NCBI RefSeq assembly: GCF_002109325.1
Contig: NZ_CP015348.1
Span: 1,367,001 to 1,431,000 of the forward strand
Direction of reading: 5' to 3'
DNA length: 64,000 nucleotides
From: Sporosarcina ureae
Lineage (GTDB): Bacteria; Bacillota; Bacilli; Bacillales_A; Planococcaceae
Shown here piece by piece: positions 46,518-56,335 of the stretch. The notes below the pieces were generated by a model. It was not told the origin of the DNA. It saw nothing but the letters and a program-made list of their open reading frames with translations, and searched no databases. The position numbers were made by a program, and so were the translations under genes. Position 1 is the first letter of the stretch. Each line of letters starts with the position of its first letter.

Positions 46518-48044
46518 ATGAAAGAGAAAAACGGCGTAGCAAAGAAAAGTTTGTTTCAAAGGTTTTTAGATATTGTTGAACGTTTAGGAAATAAACTGCC
46601 AGATCCCTTCGCTTTATTTGTCGGTTTAGCAGTTGTGATGATTATCGTTTCATGGATCTTTAGTTTATTTAACGCTTCTGTTGTACATCCGGGCAATGGT
46701 GATGTATTGCCTATCAAGAGCTTAATTTCTGGGGAAGGTTTGCAGTTCATCTTAACTTCCATGCTTGATAACTTCACCGGTTTCGCGCCGCTAGGCTTAG
46801 TATTGGTTATGATGCTAGGTATCGGTTTAGCGGAGAAGGTTGGCTTATTGGATTATGCAGTACGGAAGACCATCCTAAAATCACCACCATATTTATTAAC
46901 TTACACAGTAGTATTCGTAGGAATCATGGGTAACCTTGCTTCCGATGCTGCAGTCGTTTTAATTCCGCCATTGGCAGCACTTGTCTTCTATAAAGTGGGA
47001 CGACACCCACTTGCAGGTTTGGCTGCAGGTTTCGCCGGTGCAGGCGCAGGATTCACTGCTAACTTATTCATTGCAGGTACAGATGCTTTACTTGCAGGTA
47101 TTACAACGGAAGCGGCGCGCTTTTTAGATGAATCGTTCACTGTTACTCCAGTGGATAACTGGTTCTTTAACATTGCTTCTGTTTTCGCCTTAACTATCGT
47201 AGGTGGATTATTGACTACTAAATTTATCGAGCCTCGTCTTGGTAAGTACACAGGAGACGCGCTAGAGGAAGAGAATACAACTGAATTACCAAATGCCAAA
47301 AGAGCATTTATTAACTCTATGATTGCTGGTCTAGTCTATATTGCCATTGTTGTGGGTACAATTCTAGCTCCTAACAGTCCACTAGCTAATGAAGACGGCG
47401 GACTCATCCCCTCTCCATTCCTAGATGGGATTATTCCGATCATTCTATTCTTCTTCATCATTATTGGTGTAACATTCGGTATTACGGTTGGTAAAATCAA
47501 ATCAAGTAAAGACGTCAGTAAATACATGGCTGACTCGATTCGAGACATGTCCAGTTATATCGTACTTGTTTTCGCTATCGCTCAGTTTACAGCTTACTTC
47601 AACTGGTCTAACCTCGGTACTTGGGTTGCAGTAAACGGTGCAGAATTCCTGACGAGTGTCAACTTTACAGGAATGCCACTCATCGTAGGTTATATTATTT
47701 TCACATCACTAATGAACTTCCTGATCACTTCAGGTTCAGCAAAGTGGGCAATCGAGGCGCCGATATTTGTCCCAATGTTCATGCAACTCGGCTACCATCC
47801 GGCATTTACTCAAGTCGCTTACCGTGTAGCAGATTCTTCAACAAACATTGTTACGCCTTTGTTCCCGTATATGGTTATCATCTTAGCATTCATGCAAAAA
47901 TATGATAAAAAAGCCAGTATCGGAACATATATGTCTCTAATGATCCCATATACAATTGTGTTCTTGATCACATGGATTATATTAATCATGGTATTCTTCT
48001 ATCTTGGTATTCCATTTGGACCTGGTATTCATGCTCGCTTGTAA
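46518..48044 (+). CDS. abgT: AbgT family transporter (p-aminobenzoyl-glutamate)
   Basis: Membrane transporter of 508 aa with about 11-13 helices. AbgT motifs include the N-terminal FLDIVERLGNKLPDPFALF, GLAEKVGLLDYAVRK, and C-terminal GSAKWAIEAPIFVPMFMQLGYHPAFTQVAYRVADSSTNIVTPLFPYM. It imports aminobenzoyl-glutamate; some relatives export sulfonamides. Lies between abgB and abgA homologues, which supports import. GAGGTG lies before the ATG. Confidence 0.92.
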   Translation: MKEKNGVAKKSLFQRFLDIVERLGNKLPDPFALFVGLAVVMIIVSWIFSLFNASVVHPGNGDVLPIKSLISGEGLQFILTSMLDNFTGFAPLGLVLVMMLGIGLAEKVGLLDYAVRKTILKSPPYLLTYTVVFVGIMGNLASDAAVVLIPPLAALVFYKVGRHPLAGLAAGFAGAGAGFTANLFIAGTDALLAGITTEAARFLDESFTVTPVDNWFFNIASVFALTIVGGLLTTKFIEPRLGKYTGDALEEENTTELPNAKRAFINSMIAGLVYIAIVVGTILAPNSPLANEDGGLIPSPFLDGIIPIILFFFIIIGVTFGITVGKIKSSKDVSKYMADSIRDMSSYIVLVFAIAQFTAYFNWSNLGTWVAVNGAEFLTSVNFTGMPLIVGYIIFTSLMNFLITSGSAKWAIEAPIFVPMFMQLGYHPAFTQVAYRVADSSTNIVTPLFPYMVIILAFMQKYDKKASIGTYMSLMIPYTIVFLITWIILIMVFFYLGIPFGPGIHARL

Positions 48045-48086
48045 TTCATCAGTTAGATACGATCGATTTATATAGGAGGTAACACC

Positions 48087-49382
48087 ATGCAATTAGAACA
48101 ACAGATCATTAGCTGGAGAAGAGATTTTCATCGCTTTCCTGAACAAGGTTTTCTAGAAATGCGCACAGCTTCCATCGTAGCAAACATATTGGATAGCTTA
48201 GGCTACGACTTAAAATTAGGAAAAGAAGTCATGAAAGAAGACGAATGTATGGGGAAACCTACTGCAGAAAAGACCCGTCAACACGTGGAGTGGGCAAGAG
48301 AAAATGGAGCCGTGGAACGTTTCCTTCCTCATTTCGAGGAAGGTTTCACAGGAATCGTTGCAACAATGGATACGAAGCGACCTGGACCTACCGTCGCTTT
48401 CCGCGTTGACATGGACGCTCTACCTATTCTAGAATCTGACACTGAACAGCATGCACCTATGAGTTTAGATTTCCGCTCTACTGCTGAAGGTTCTATGCAT
48501 GCATGCGGACACGATGCGCATACTTCTATCGGTCTTGGACTGGCTACTATGTTAGCTGGAAATCAGGATAAGTTAAATGGTGTCATCAAGTTGATTTTCC
48601 AACCAGCTGAAGAAGGAACACGTGGAGCAAAGGCAATGGCTCGTGCTGGAGTAGTAGACGACGTAGATTACTTCGTTGCTTCTCATATTGGAACAGGCGT
48701 GCCACAGCACCATTTTGTCGCAGCAAATAATGGTTTTCTAGCTACGACAAAGCTTAATATTACGTTTACTGGTAAAGCTGCACACGCTGGTAGTGAACCT
48801 GAAGTGGGTAAAAATGCGTTACTAGCAGCGGCAAGCGCAACATTGAATATGCACGCTATTTGTCGCCACTCTGGCGGAGATTCACGGATAAACGTCGGTG
48901 AACTACATGCTGGATCAGGAAGAAATGTCATAGCCAACCATGCAACTTTGATTGCCGAGACGCGCGGAGAGACTAGTGAAGTAAACGACTATATGAAGGA
49001 ACAAGTAAAGAATATCGTTGCAGGTGCTGCACAGATGTATGGAATCGACTATACAATCGAAACTGCTGGAGAAGCCGTCAGCGCTAAATGTTCTGAAGAC
49101 TTAGCTAAAAGATTGGGTGAAATTGCTGAGCAACATTCCTTTATCGAAAAAGTCATGATCACTAGTGAAGATAGTGCCGGTTCAGAAGATGCAACTTACT
49201 TCCTCGAATCTGTTCATCAGCATGGCGGTCAAGCAACTTACTGTATTTTTGGTACAGATTTGGCTGCAGGACATCACCATGAATGTTTCGATATCAATGA
49301 AGATACCCTTCTTCCAGCGGTGGAAATTTTATTCGAAACTGCAGTAGAATTAAGTCATTCAAATCGTAACGAAGTACAATAA
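48087..49382 (+). CDS. abgA: M20 amidohydrolase, AbgA-like
   Basis: Amidohydrolase of 431 aa: RRDFHRFPEQGFLEMRTA, VDMDALPILES, HACGHDAHTSIGLGLA, FQPAEEGTRGAKAM, and the AbgA-like extra helical insert near 50-90 (KPTAEKTRQHVEWARENGAVER). Likely the second subunit of the aminobenzoyl-glutamate hydrolase with the gene at 45059. AGGAGGT precedes the ATG. Last gene of the operon. Confidence 0.85.
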   Translation: MQLEQQIISWRRDFHRFPEQGFLEMRTASIVANILDSLGYDLKLGKEVMKEDECMGKPTAEKTRQHVEWARENGAVERFLPHFEEGFTGIVATMDTKRPGPTVAFRVDMDALPILESDTEQHAPMSLDFRSTAEGSMHACGHDAHTSIGLGLATMLAGNQDKLNGVIKLIFQPAEEGTRGAKAMARAGVVDDVDYFVASHIGTGVPQHHFVAANNGFLATTKLNITFTGKAAHAGSEPEVGKNALLAAASATLNMHAICRHSGGDSRINVGELHAGSGRNVIANHATLIAETRGETSEVNDYMKEQVKNIVAGAAQMYGIDYTIETAGEAVSAKCSEDLAKRLGEIAEQHSFIEKVMITSEDSAGSEDATYFLESVHQHGGQATYCIFGTDLAAGHHHECFDINEDTLLPAVEILFETAVELSHSNRNEVQ

Positions 49383-49416
49383 CATTTCACTGTTCGATTT
49401 ATGACTAGACGATATT

Positions 49417-49464
49417 AAAATCCCCTTACCATTTTGAGATCAAAACTGGTAAGGGGATTTTTTC
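49417..49464. terminator. Terminator between converging Abg and peptidase operons
   Basis: A 14-bp stem AAAATCCCCTTACC and complement, loop of about 17, then six T on the plus strand and a T-rich tail on the minus. Confidence 0.85.
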
Positions 49465-49481
49465 CTTCTATTAAATAACCT

Positions 49482-51260
49482 TTATAATGTCTTGTTGAAA
49501 AACTCTACAATTAATGTATTCATCGTAATATGATTGGAAAGCTTATCTGTTTGATGTCCCTCATCTTCAAACACGACCAGTTCGACATCCTTCTTCAGTT
49601 CACGCATAGTAGCCGTTAACTGCTCTGCCTCACTGACAGGTACTCTAGTATCATTTTTTCCGTGGAACACTAGCAACGGAGCTTCGATACGTTCTAAGTG
49701 ATTCAAAGGTGCGATTTCTTCAAAGAAGTCATCATCTGCACCAAGCGTTCCATATTCATATTCCCGTAGTTTCCTTCTCCAAGGTCCTGTATTTTCTAGG
49801 AAAGTTTTAAAGTGTGAAATACCAACGATATCAACACCGGCCGCCCATAACTCCGGATAATGTGTTAATGCGGCGAGTACCATGAAGCCCCCGTAACTTC
49901 GTCCCATAATCCCAATCTTGTCTGGATCAATCGATTTAGTTTTCACTAAATCATCTACCAGACTGGCAAGATCCGCTACAGCATCCATACGTTTTCTTCC
50001 GTCATCTAACTGAATATACTTTCTGCCGTAACCTAGACTACCTCGTACATTAGGTGCCACTACTGCAAAACCTTTGGATACCAAGTACTGAATCACTGGA
50101 TTGAATTCTGCTTTTATTTGGCTTTCAGGTCCACCATGAACATAAATCACTGTAGCCTTTGGTCGCTGTTCATTTGAATAATAGAAGTAAGGAACTTGCA
50201 GTCCATCAAATGAGCTGAACTGACATACTTCAGGCTCCACGAGAAGCTGTTCGATTTCTTCACATACACCGAAGTGAGTCAAACGTGTAGAGGTTTTATC
50301 GTCCAAATTATATTTCCAAATATCACCTGGCATCAAAGGATTCTTAAGAGCGAAGAGTAGTTCCTGACCTTCAGTCCATGAAAGAGAGTCAATTACGCCA
50401 CTAGGAATACCAGGTAGAGTTTTAACTTCTTGAGTTGGAATATCATAACGCTTAAGAATAGACGTGCCACCTGCATTTATATTAAGGACGATGAATTTTT
50501 GGCATGGAGATAATGAAATCTCTGTAATATCCCATTCGGGTTCACTAGCTAGTAACTCTAGCTCCCCTGCAGATTCCGTATCAAAACGATAAACGGCTAA
50601 TTTGTCTTTTTCGAAGTCAGACAATACATAGCCCGCTTTTTGATCTTTTGAAAAGACCAGTGATTGGTACCGAGCCTTATTTTGACTAGGTCCGATGTTT
50701 AATAGTTCCTGTGTTTTCAGATCAAGTATCTTGTACGTACTAAAGATATTAGTCTCTTGTATTGAAACTACAATACGCGGATATTCTTTGTCTAGCCAGC
50801 GTACAGGTGTACAATTCCCATCGAATTCGTAAACTAGTTCTTCTTTTCGTGTGGATAAATCTAGAACGAATACATCAAAAAAACCACTACTTCTTCGATT
50901 ACTGGAATATGCTATGCTTTTCTCATCATCAGACCAACCACCAAAGTTATTAAAATGCTTTGGTGATAGCACAATTGCTTCAGCATTGCCTTCCGTGTCG
51001 ATCTTATAAAATTGTTGCTTTTCATTTCCCTCGTAATCCATTCCGACAATTGTCTGCTTGGCACTTGGGGAATGATAAACAGACATGATGCGGTCTTCAA
51101 AGTCTCCCAATAATTCTACATCACTCTTATTTTCATCCCAAATATAAGCTTGGGGTATTCCAGATTTTTTACTTATAAACGTAAATTTATTATTTCCTGG
51201 ATATACAACTGGGTTATACGCATTGATAACATTTAGATAAAGCGAAAGATGGTCTTCCAT
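49482..51260 (-). CDS. S9 family prolyl oligopeptidase/acylaminoacyl peptidase
   Basis: Cytoplasmic serine peptidase of 592 aa: N-terminal beta-propeller (about 1-340) and C-terminal alpha/beta hydrolase. Nucleophile in GRSYGGFM (near 455), Asp in FHGKNDTRVPV and His in FEDEGHQTDK complete the triad; HGGPESQ is the oxyanion loop. No signal peptide. It is the last gene of the opp operon, so it probably degrades imported peptides. Confidence 0.88.
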   Translation of the reverse strand: MEDHLSLYLNVINAYNPVVYPGNNKFTFISKKSGIPQAYIWDENKSDVELLGDFEDRIMSVYHSPSAKQTIVGMDYEGNEKQQFYKIDTEGNAEAIVLSPKHFNNFGGWSDDEKSIAYSSNRRSSGFFDVFVLDLSTRKEELVYEFDGNCTPVRWLDKEYPRIVVSIQETNIFSTYKILDLKTQELLNIGPSQNKARYQSLVFSKDQKAGYVLSDFEKDKLAVYRFDTESAGELELLASEPEWDITEISLSPCQKFIVLNINAGGTSILKRYDIPTQEVKTLPGIPSGVIDSLSWTEGQELLFALKNPLMPGDIWKYNLDDKTSTRLTHFGVCEEIEQLLVEPEVCQFSSFDGLQVPYFYYSNEQRPKATVIYVHGGPESQIKAEFNPVIQYLVSKGFAVVAPNVRGSLGYGRKYIQLDDGRKRMDAVADLASLVDDLVKTKSIDPDKIGIMGRSYGGFMVLAALTHYPELWAAGVDIVGISHFKTFLENTGPWRRKLREYEYGTLGADDDFFEEIAPLNHLERIEAPLLVFHGKNDTRVPVSEAEQLTATMRELKKDVELVVFEDEGHQTDKLSNHITMNTLIVEFFNKTL

Positions 51261-51288
51261 ATTTGCACCTCTTCTGTAATTTTTACAC

Positions 51289-51657
51289 TCAATAATACAA
51301 AGCTAAACAAACTAATGAAATAGCCAGAGTCGGAAATGCGATAGCGGCAGCGGCCTTTTTGAATCCACGCTGGATAGAAGTTTTCCATTCAGCCAATTCA
51401 TGATCTTCATTCAATAAGTCGTCTGTTCTTTTAGATGATCGTGATTGCGGAAATGCTACATACTTAATTTTCTTGAATCCACTCATGAATATTGTTAAGA
51501 AGTTAGATTCAATGATCATGACGATTGCATAGACAACCAGACCGACTAACCCTACAAGAAAAGTCATATTAGCCATCTCTACTAGTGAGAAGGATCCCAG
51601 TGTACCGATTAATATCCACGTAATGATTGTCATTCCCGCTATAAGTAAAGTTAGCAT
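51289..51657 (-). CDS. Small membrane protein (DUF3899-like)
   Basis: Protein of 122 aa with helices at about 3-22, 30-50 and 100-120, and a charged cytoplasmic loop between (SRSSKRTDDLLNEDHELAEW). It resembles the DUF3899 small membrane family, with modest certainty. It sits between oppA and the S9 peptidase, 28 bases before the peptidase, in the same direction. Role unknown. Confidence 0.6.
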   Translation of the reverse strand: MLTLLIAGMTIITWILIGTLGSFSLVEMANMTFLVGLVGLVVYAIVMIIESNFLTIFMSGFKKIKYVAFPQSRSSKRTDDLLNEDHELAEWKTSIQRGFKKAAAAIAFPTLAISLVCLALYY

Positions 51658-51730
51658 TCCACATTTCTCCCTATACGCATTTTCATTGAAAACAACCCTC
51701 TATCAAATATGATAAAGGGTTGTTTACTGA

Positions 51731-53350
51731 TTACTTAGCTTCTACTTCTGCCCATTTCATGAACGGATAACGGTTTACATAGTTAGCAGAACCTTTAATA
51801 TTTGTCTTCATTAAATATGTGTTTGTGTAGAAGTGAATTGGCATCATCGGGAAGTCTTCCATTAAGATTTCTTCTGCCTGATGTAACATTTCATAACGTT
51901 TTTCTTGATCTTGTTCTACTTTTGATTCCGCCATAATGCGGTCAAACTCTTCATTGACCCATCCTGTACGGTTGTTCGGGCTATCACCTAAGAAATAGTC
52001 AAGGTTTACTACAGGGTCAACGAATACACCGATCCAGCCCATACGAGCCATCTGGAAGTTATGAGTTTTCGTAGTTTCAAGATATGTTTTCCACTCTTGG
52101 TTCGCAAGCTTAATTTCTACGCCAAGGTTTTGTTTGAACATTTCTTGAGCCGCTTCCGCAATTTTCTTATGGTTTTCATCGGTGTTATAAAGAAGTGTTA
52201 CTGCAGGAAGTGTAGACCAACCTTCTTCTTCCATACCTTCTTTAAGTAGCTTCTTTGCTTCATCAATATCTTCCTTAAAGTAGTCTCCACCTTCTTCGCG
52301 GAAATCTCCTTTAGGCGTATCTGCACCTTCAGGAACCATTGCGTATGCAGGAATTTCACCAGCTAACGTAACATTCTCAGATAGTACTTTGCGATCCACT
52401 GCCATACCAAATGCTTTTCTGATTTTTTCATTTGTAAATGGCTCTTTTTCTACGTTAAACATGTACATATATGTTCCGTAGTAAGGTACGATTTCAAAGT
52501 CTTCATTACCTTTTTCTGACTCAATTGCATCTGTCGGTAACGTCATCATAAAGTCTAGCTCATCTGTTTTGTACATTTGATAAGCTGTTGTTGCCTCACC
52601 AATCATTTTAAATGTGATTTTATCTAATTTCACTTCATCTTCTTTGTAATATTCATCATTCTTTTCAATAACAAGTTCGCTATCATGACTCCAACCTGTC
52701 ATTTTGAATGGACCATTACTGACATACGTATCGGCTTCTGCAGCCCAATTTGCATCGCTAGATACTAACTCTTCTTTAACCGGATAGAATGTCCACATAG
52801 TTAATAGTGTATCAAAGTATCCAAGTGGTGCATTTAATGTAACTTCGAGTGTTCTTTCATCTAAAGCCTTTACAGCAACATCTTCCACAGTACCTTTTCC
52901 TTTGTTATACTCTTCTGCACCCTCAATATAATATAAGTAGAAGGCAAATGAGCTCCCTGTGTCTGGATTTAGTACATGTTTCCACGCAAACTCAAAATCA
53001 TTTGCTGTCAATGGACTACCATCAGACCATTTAGCATCTTCTCGGATTTTAAAGGTATGTGTCTTTCCATCTTCTGAAACTTCAGCTTCTTCAGCAAGAC
53101 CAGGTACTGTTTTCCCGTCTTGATCGCGTGTATAAAGTCCTTCAAAAACGTGATCCATTACCCAACCAGATGTTGTATCCGTTGCTAACGCAGGATCCAT
53201 GGAAGGCGGTTCACTCTTCGCGTTCATCGTAATTTCTTGTTTTGCATCTTTTCCTGATGAAGCTTCATCTCCATCATTTTTACCGCCACATGCACCTAGA
53301 ATTGTTCCTAACGACAAAATCGTTATAAAAAGCCACAATATTCTCTTCAA
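51731..53350 (-). CDS. oppA: Oligopeptide ABC transporter substrate-binding lipoprotein OppA
   Basis: Family 5 extracellular solute-binding protein, 539 aa. Lipobox ILGAC (Cys21), then typical SEPPSMDPALATDTTSG, FKIREDAKWSDGSPLTANDF and NGPFKMTGWSHDSELVIEKN. Start is TTG at 53350, with AGGAGGG 6 bases upstream. Placed after the four transporter subunit genes (order BCDFA). Confidence 0.93.
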   Translation of the reverse strand: MKRILWLFITILSLGTILGACGGKNDGDEASSGKDAKQEITMNAKSEPPSMDPALATDTTSGWVMDHVFEGLYTRDQDGKTVPGLAEEAEVSEDGKTHTFKIREDAKWSDGSPLTANDFEFAWKHVLNPDTGSSFAFYLYYIEGAEEYNKGKGTVEDVAVKALDERTLEVTLNAPLGYFDTLLTMWTFYPVKEELVSSDANWAAEADTYVSNGPFKMTGWSHDSELVIEKNDEYYKEDEVKLDKITFKMIGEATTAYQMYKTDELDFMMTLPTDAIESEKGNEDFEIVPYYGTYMYMFNVEKEPFTNEKIRKAFGMAVDRKVLSENVTLAGEIPAYAMVPEGADTPKGDFREEGGDYFKEDIDEAKKLLKEGMEEEGWSTLPAVTLLYNTDENHKKIAEAAQEMFKQNLGVEIKLANQEWKTYLETTKTHNFQMARMGWIGVFVDPVVNLDYFLGDSPNNRTGWVNEEFDRIMAESKVEQDQEKRYEMLHQAEEILMEDFPMMPIHFYTNTYLMKTNIKGSANYVNRYPFMKWAEVEAK

Positions 53351-53409
53351 AATTATCCCTCCTATATGTTTTTATATCTTTGAATCTGTAGTAACTATCC
53401 AGCAATCAG

Positions 53410-54363
53410 TCAGGTATATAAGTGGCAAGCCGTGAAATGATCTTTCTCTACTTCTTTCCATTCAGGCTCTACAGCGGCACATATATCCATAGCGTGTGCA
53501 CAACGTGTTCTGAATCGACATCCACTAGGAGGATTCACTGGACTTGGCGGATCTCCTTTTAGCACAATACGATCTCTCTTGATCAAACTTGGATCGGCAA
53601 CTGGAATAGCTGACATTAAAGCCTGTGTATAAGGATGTAATGGATTTTTAAACAAGTCATCACTACTTGCCAACTCCATCATTTTCCCTAAATACATAAC
53701 TCCGATACGGTCACTGATATGCTTCACCATGCCTAAGTCATGGGCAATAAATAAATACGTAAGTTGTTCTTGTTCTTTTAAATCTTCCAGTAGATTAATT
53801 ACTTGTGCTTGTATGGAAACATCCAAAGCGGAGATTGGTTCATCAGCTACGATGAATTTGGGTTGTACGGCTAAAGCGCGTGCAATACCTATACGTTGCC
53901 TTTGACCACCACTAAACTCATGGGGATATCGCTGAGCATGCTCTGGTCGAAGTCCAACTTTCTCCAATAAGTTATACACTGTTTCCTTTCGTTCTTTACC
54001 TTTTGATAACTTGTATCCGTCAATTCCCTCAGCAATAATTTCACCTATACGCATTCTTGGATTCAGCGACGCGTGAGGATCTTGGAAAATAATCTGTACT
54101 TCCCGATTGATGATCCGTTGTTCTTTTTTGGTCAGGTTAGCGTAGTTTTTATCTTCAAATGTAATAGAACCCGAAGTAGGTTTGTCCAAGCCTACTACTA
54201 ATCTTCCTAGACTGGACTTCCCACTACCACTCTCTCCTACCAAACCAAGCGTTTCACCTTTTCTGATAAAAAGTGATATGTCATCAACCGCCTTAACAGT
54301 TTTCTTTCCGGCTACAGGGAAATGTCTTTTTAAGTTATCGATTTTAACCAGCACTTCATTCAT
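53410..54363 (-). CDS. oppF: Oligopeptide ABC transporter ATPase OppF
   Basis: ATPase of 317 aa: Walker A GESGSGKS, signature EFSGGQRQR, Walker B FIVADEP, and the C-terminal oligopeptide extension with a CRFRTRC..C Cys cluster (likely Fe-S as in related Opp/Dpp ATPases). The ATG overlaps oppD by 8 bases. Confidence 0.93.
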   Translation of the reverse strand: MNEVLVKIDNLKRHFPVAGKKTVKAVDDISLFIRKGETLGLVGESGSGKSSLGRLVVGLDKPTSGSITFEDKNYANLTKKEQRIINREVQIIFQDPHASLNPRMRIGEIIAEGIDGYKLSKGKERKETVYNLLEKVGLRPEHAQRYPHEFSGGQRQRIGIARALAVQPKFIVADEPISALDVSIQAQVINLLEDLKEQEQLTYLFIAHDLGMVKHISDRIGVMYLGKMMELASSDDLFKNPLHPYTQALMSAIPVADPSLIKRDRIVLKGDPPSPVNPPSGCRFRTRCAHAMDICAAVEPEWKEVEKDHFTACHLYT

Positions 54364-55378
54364 ACATGGCTCCCCCTAACGCAATCACTTCTTCTGCACT
54401 TGGCGATTGTTCATCATTTAACCAACATTTAGCGGTATGATTCGGACTGATTTCATAATCCCCCGGCATCTTACTTTCACAAATCTCCATTGCATATTTA
54501 CATCTCATCACAAATGGACAACCTTTTGGAGGGGCAAACAAATCTGGTGGTGATCCTTCAATAGGTATAAGTCTTTCCTTTTGATCACTATACATATCTG
54601 GTATGGACTCCATTAATCCCCACGTATACGGATGTTTCGGTTCTTTAAAGATTTGATTTACTGTTCCTGTCTCTACTATTACGCCTGCATACATAACAGC
54701 TACTCGTTCAGCAGTTTCCGCCACTACGCCCAAGTCATGTGTAATCAATATAATCGATGTATTCATTTTATCTTTCAAATCAATCATGAGGTTTAGCACT
54801 TGTGCCTGAATAGTTACGTCGAGTGCTGTTGTAGGTTCATCCGCAATAAGCAATTCCGGCTTACACGCTAAAGCGATCGCAATCATTACGCGCTGCCGCA
54901 TTCCCCCACTAAATTCATGTGGATATTGATTATATCGCTGTTCAGGATTAGGAATACCGACTAGTTTAATCATTTCTAACGCCTGTACCTTAGCTTCTCT
55001 TTTACTCACGTTATGATGAATAATGAGTCCCTCTGCGATTTGTGTTCCTATTCTCATAGTAGGATTCAACGATGTCATGGGATCTTGGAATACCATACTA
55101 ATTTTAGAACCTTTCAACTTACGCAATTCACTTCTCTTTAGTTTCAGCAAGTCTTTTCCTTTATAATGAATAGTTCCACTTTTAATTTTGGAGACCTTTT
55201 TAGGAAGTAGACCCATGATTGTTTGAACCGTAACACTCTTTCCACTACCACTTTCGCCTACGATGGCCAAGATTTCACTTTCATTTATATGAAAGGAGAC
55301 ATCTCGTACCGCCTTTACTTCTCCCCCGTAGGTGCTGAAATTTACTTTCAAATTTTTCACTTCTAGCAATTTACTCAT
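54356..55378 (-). CDS. oppD: Oligopeptide ABC transporter ATPase OppD
   Basis: ATPase of 340 aa: [24 protein letters not shown], and C-terminal [14 protein letters not shown] cluster. ATG at 55378 is chosen over the GTG at 55387, which is part of the GGAGGTG ribosome site. Lies 20 bases after oppC. Confidence 0.93.
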   Translation of the reverse strand: MSKLLEVKNLKVNFSTYGGEVKAVRDVSFHINESEILAIVGESGSGKSVTVQTIMGLLPKKVSKIKSGTIHYKGKDLLKLKRSELRKLKGSKISMVFQDPMTSLNPTMRIGTQIAEGLIIHHNVSKREAKVQALEMIKLVGIPNPEQRYNQYPHEFSGGMRQRVMIAIALACKPELLIADEPTTALDVTIQAQVLNLMIDLKDKMNTSIILITHDLGVVAETAERVAVMYAGVIVETGTVNQIFKEPKHPYTWGLMESIPDMYSDQKERLIPIEGSPPDLFAPPKGCPFVMRCKYAMEICESKMPGDYEISPNHTAKCWLNDEQSPSAEEVIALGGAMYE

Positions 55379-55398
55379 GTTGTGCACCTCCAGTTTCC

Positions 55399-56334
55399 TT
55401 ATTTCGGATCTAACGCATCTTGAATCCCATCTCCAAATACGTTAAATGCGAACATTGTTAGTGAAATTAGGAACCCAGGGAAGAAGAGTCTCCACCATTG
55501 ACCGCTTAAGATTACACCCAGTGCATCATTGGCCATTGTTCCCCAACTAGCGAATGGCGCTTGAACACCTAGTCCCAAGAAACTTAGGAAAGATTCAGCG
55601 AAGATCGCTGTTGGAATCGTGAATGTTAGATTAACGATAATGATCCCCATTGTATTGGGAAGTAAATGTTTCATAATGATCTTCCTATGGGATGTCCCCA
55701 TCTTCTCAGCAGCCTGAACATATTCCTGTGATTTCAGCTGTAAAATTTGTCCTCGGATGATCCGGGCCATTCCTACCCAACCTGTAATCGATAGTGCGAT
55801 AATAATTGCCGTAATTCCCGGCTCCATGATGACCATCAACAAAATTACGATCAACAAGTAAGGAATTCCGTATAGCACTTCAACGATTCGCATTAATACG
55901 CTATCGATACGGTCGCCTTTCTTGCCGCGACCAGCCATATAACCAGACACTCCACCTACAATTAACCCTAATATCAAGTCGATGATTGCGGCCACAATAC
56001 CGATAATTAATGAAACGCGCGCACCATACCAAGAACGCACCCACATATCTCTTCCTAAGTTATCCGTACCGAACCAATGAGCCGATGAAGGCGCTAAATT
56101 AGTTTTCGTCAAGTCTTGTCCAGAAGGAGAATATGGAACCATCGACGGACCGAAGATTGCTAGAAATACGATTGCGGCTAGTAAAAAGAATCCAACTAAC
56201 GCAAGTTTGTTCTTTAAGACACTTAATAATGTATCTTTCCATACACTTAAACTAGGTCGCTGTATCTCATCCGCAATCTTTTTATCCGGATGCAACGGAG
56301 TAAATACTGAATCGGTGTTTTGTTTTATAACCAC
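55399..56334 (-). CDS. oppC: Oligopeptide ABC transporter permease OppC
   Basis: Inner-membrane permease of 311 aa with six helices and an N-terminal cytoplasmic extension; EAA loop YVQAAEKMGTSHRKIIMKHLLPN is clear. The start is set at GTG 56334 because AAGGAGG ends 6 bases upstream and the gene then begins one base after the oppB stop; the ATG at 56373 would overlap oppB by 38 bases without a site. Confidence 0.9.
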   Translation of the reverse strand: MVIKQNTDSVFTPLHPDKKIADEIQRPSLSVWKDTLLSVLKNKLALVGFFLLAAIVFLAIFGPSMVPYSPSGQDLTKTNLAPSSAHWFGTDNLGRDMWVRSWYGARVSLIIGIVAAIIDLILGLIVGGVSGYMAGRGKKGDRIDSVLMRIVEVLYGIPYLLIVILLMVIMEPGITAIIIALSITGWVGMARIIRGQILQLKSQEYVQAAEKMGTSHRKIIMKHLLPNTMGIIIVNLTFTIPTAIFAESFLSFLGLGVQAPFASWGTMANDALGVILSGQWWRLFFPGFLISLTMFAFNVFGDGIQDALDPK

Positions 56335-56335
56335 A

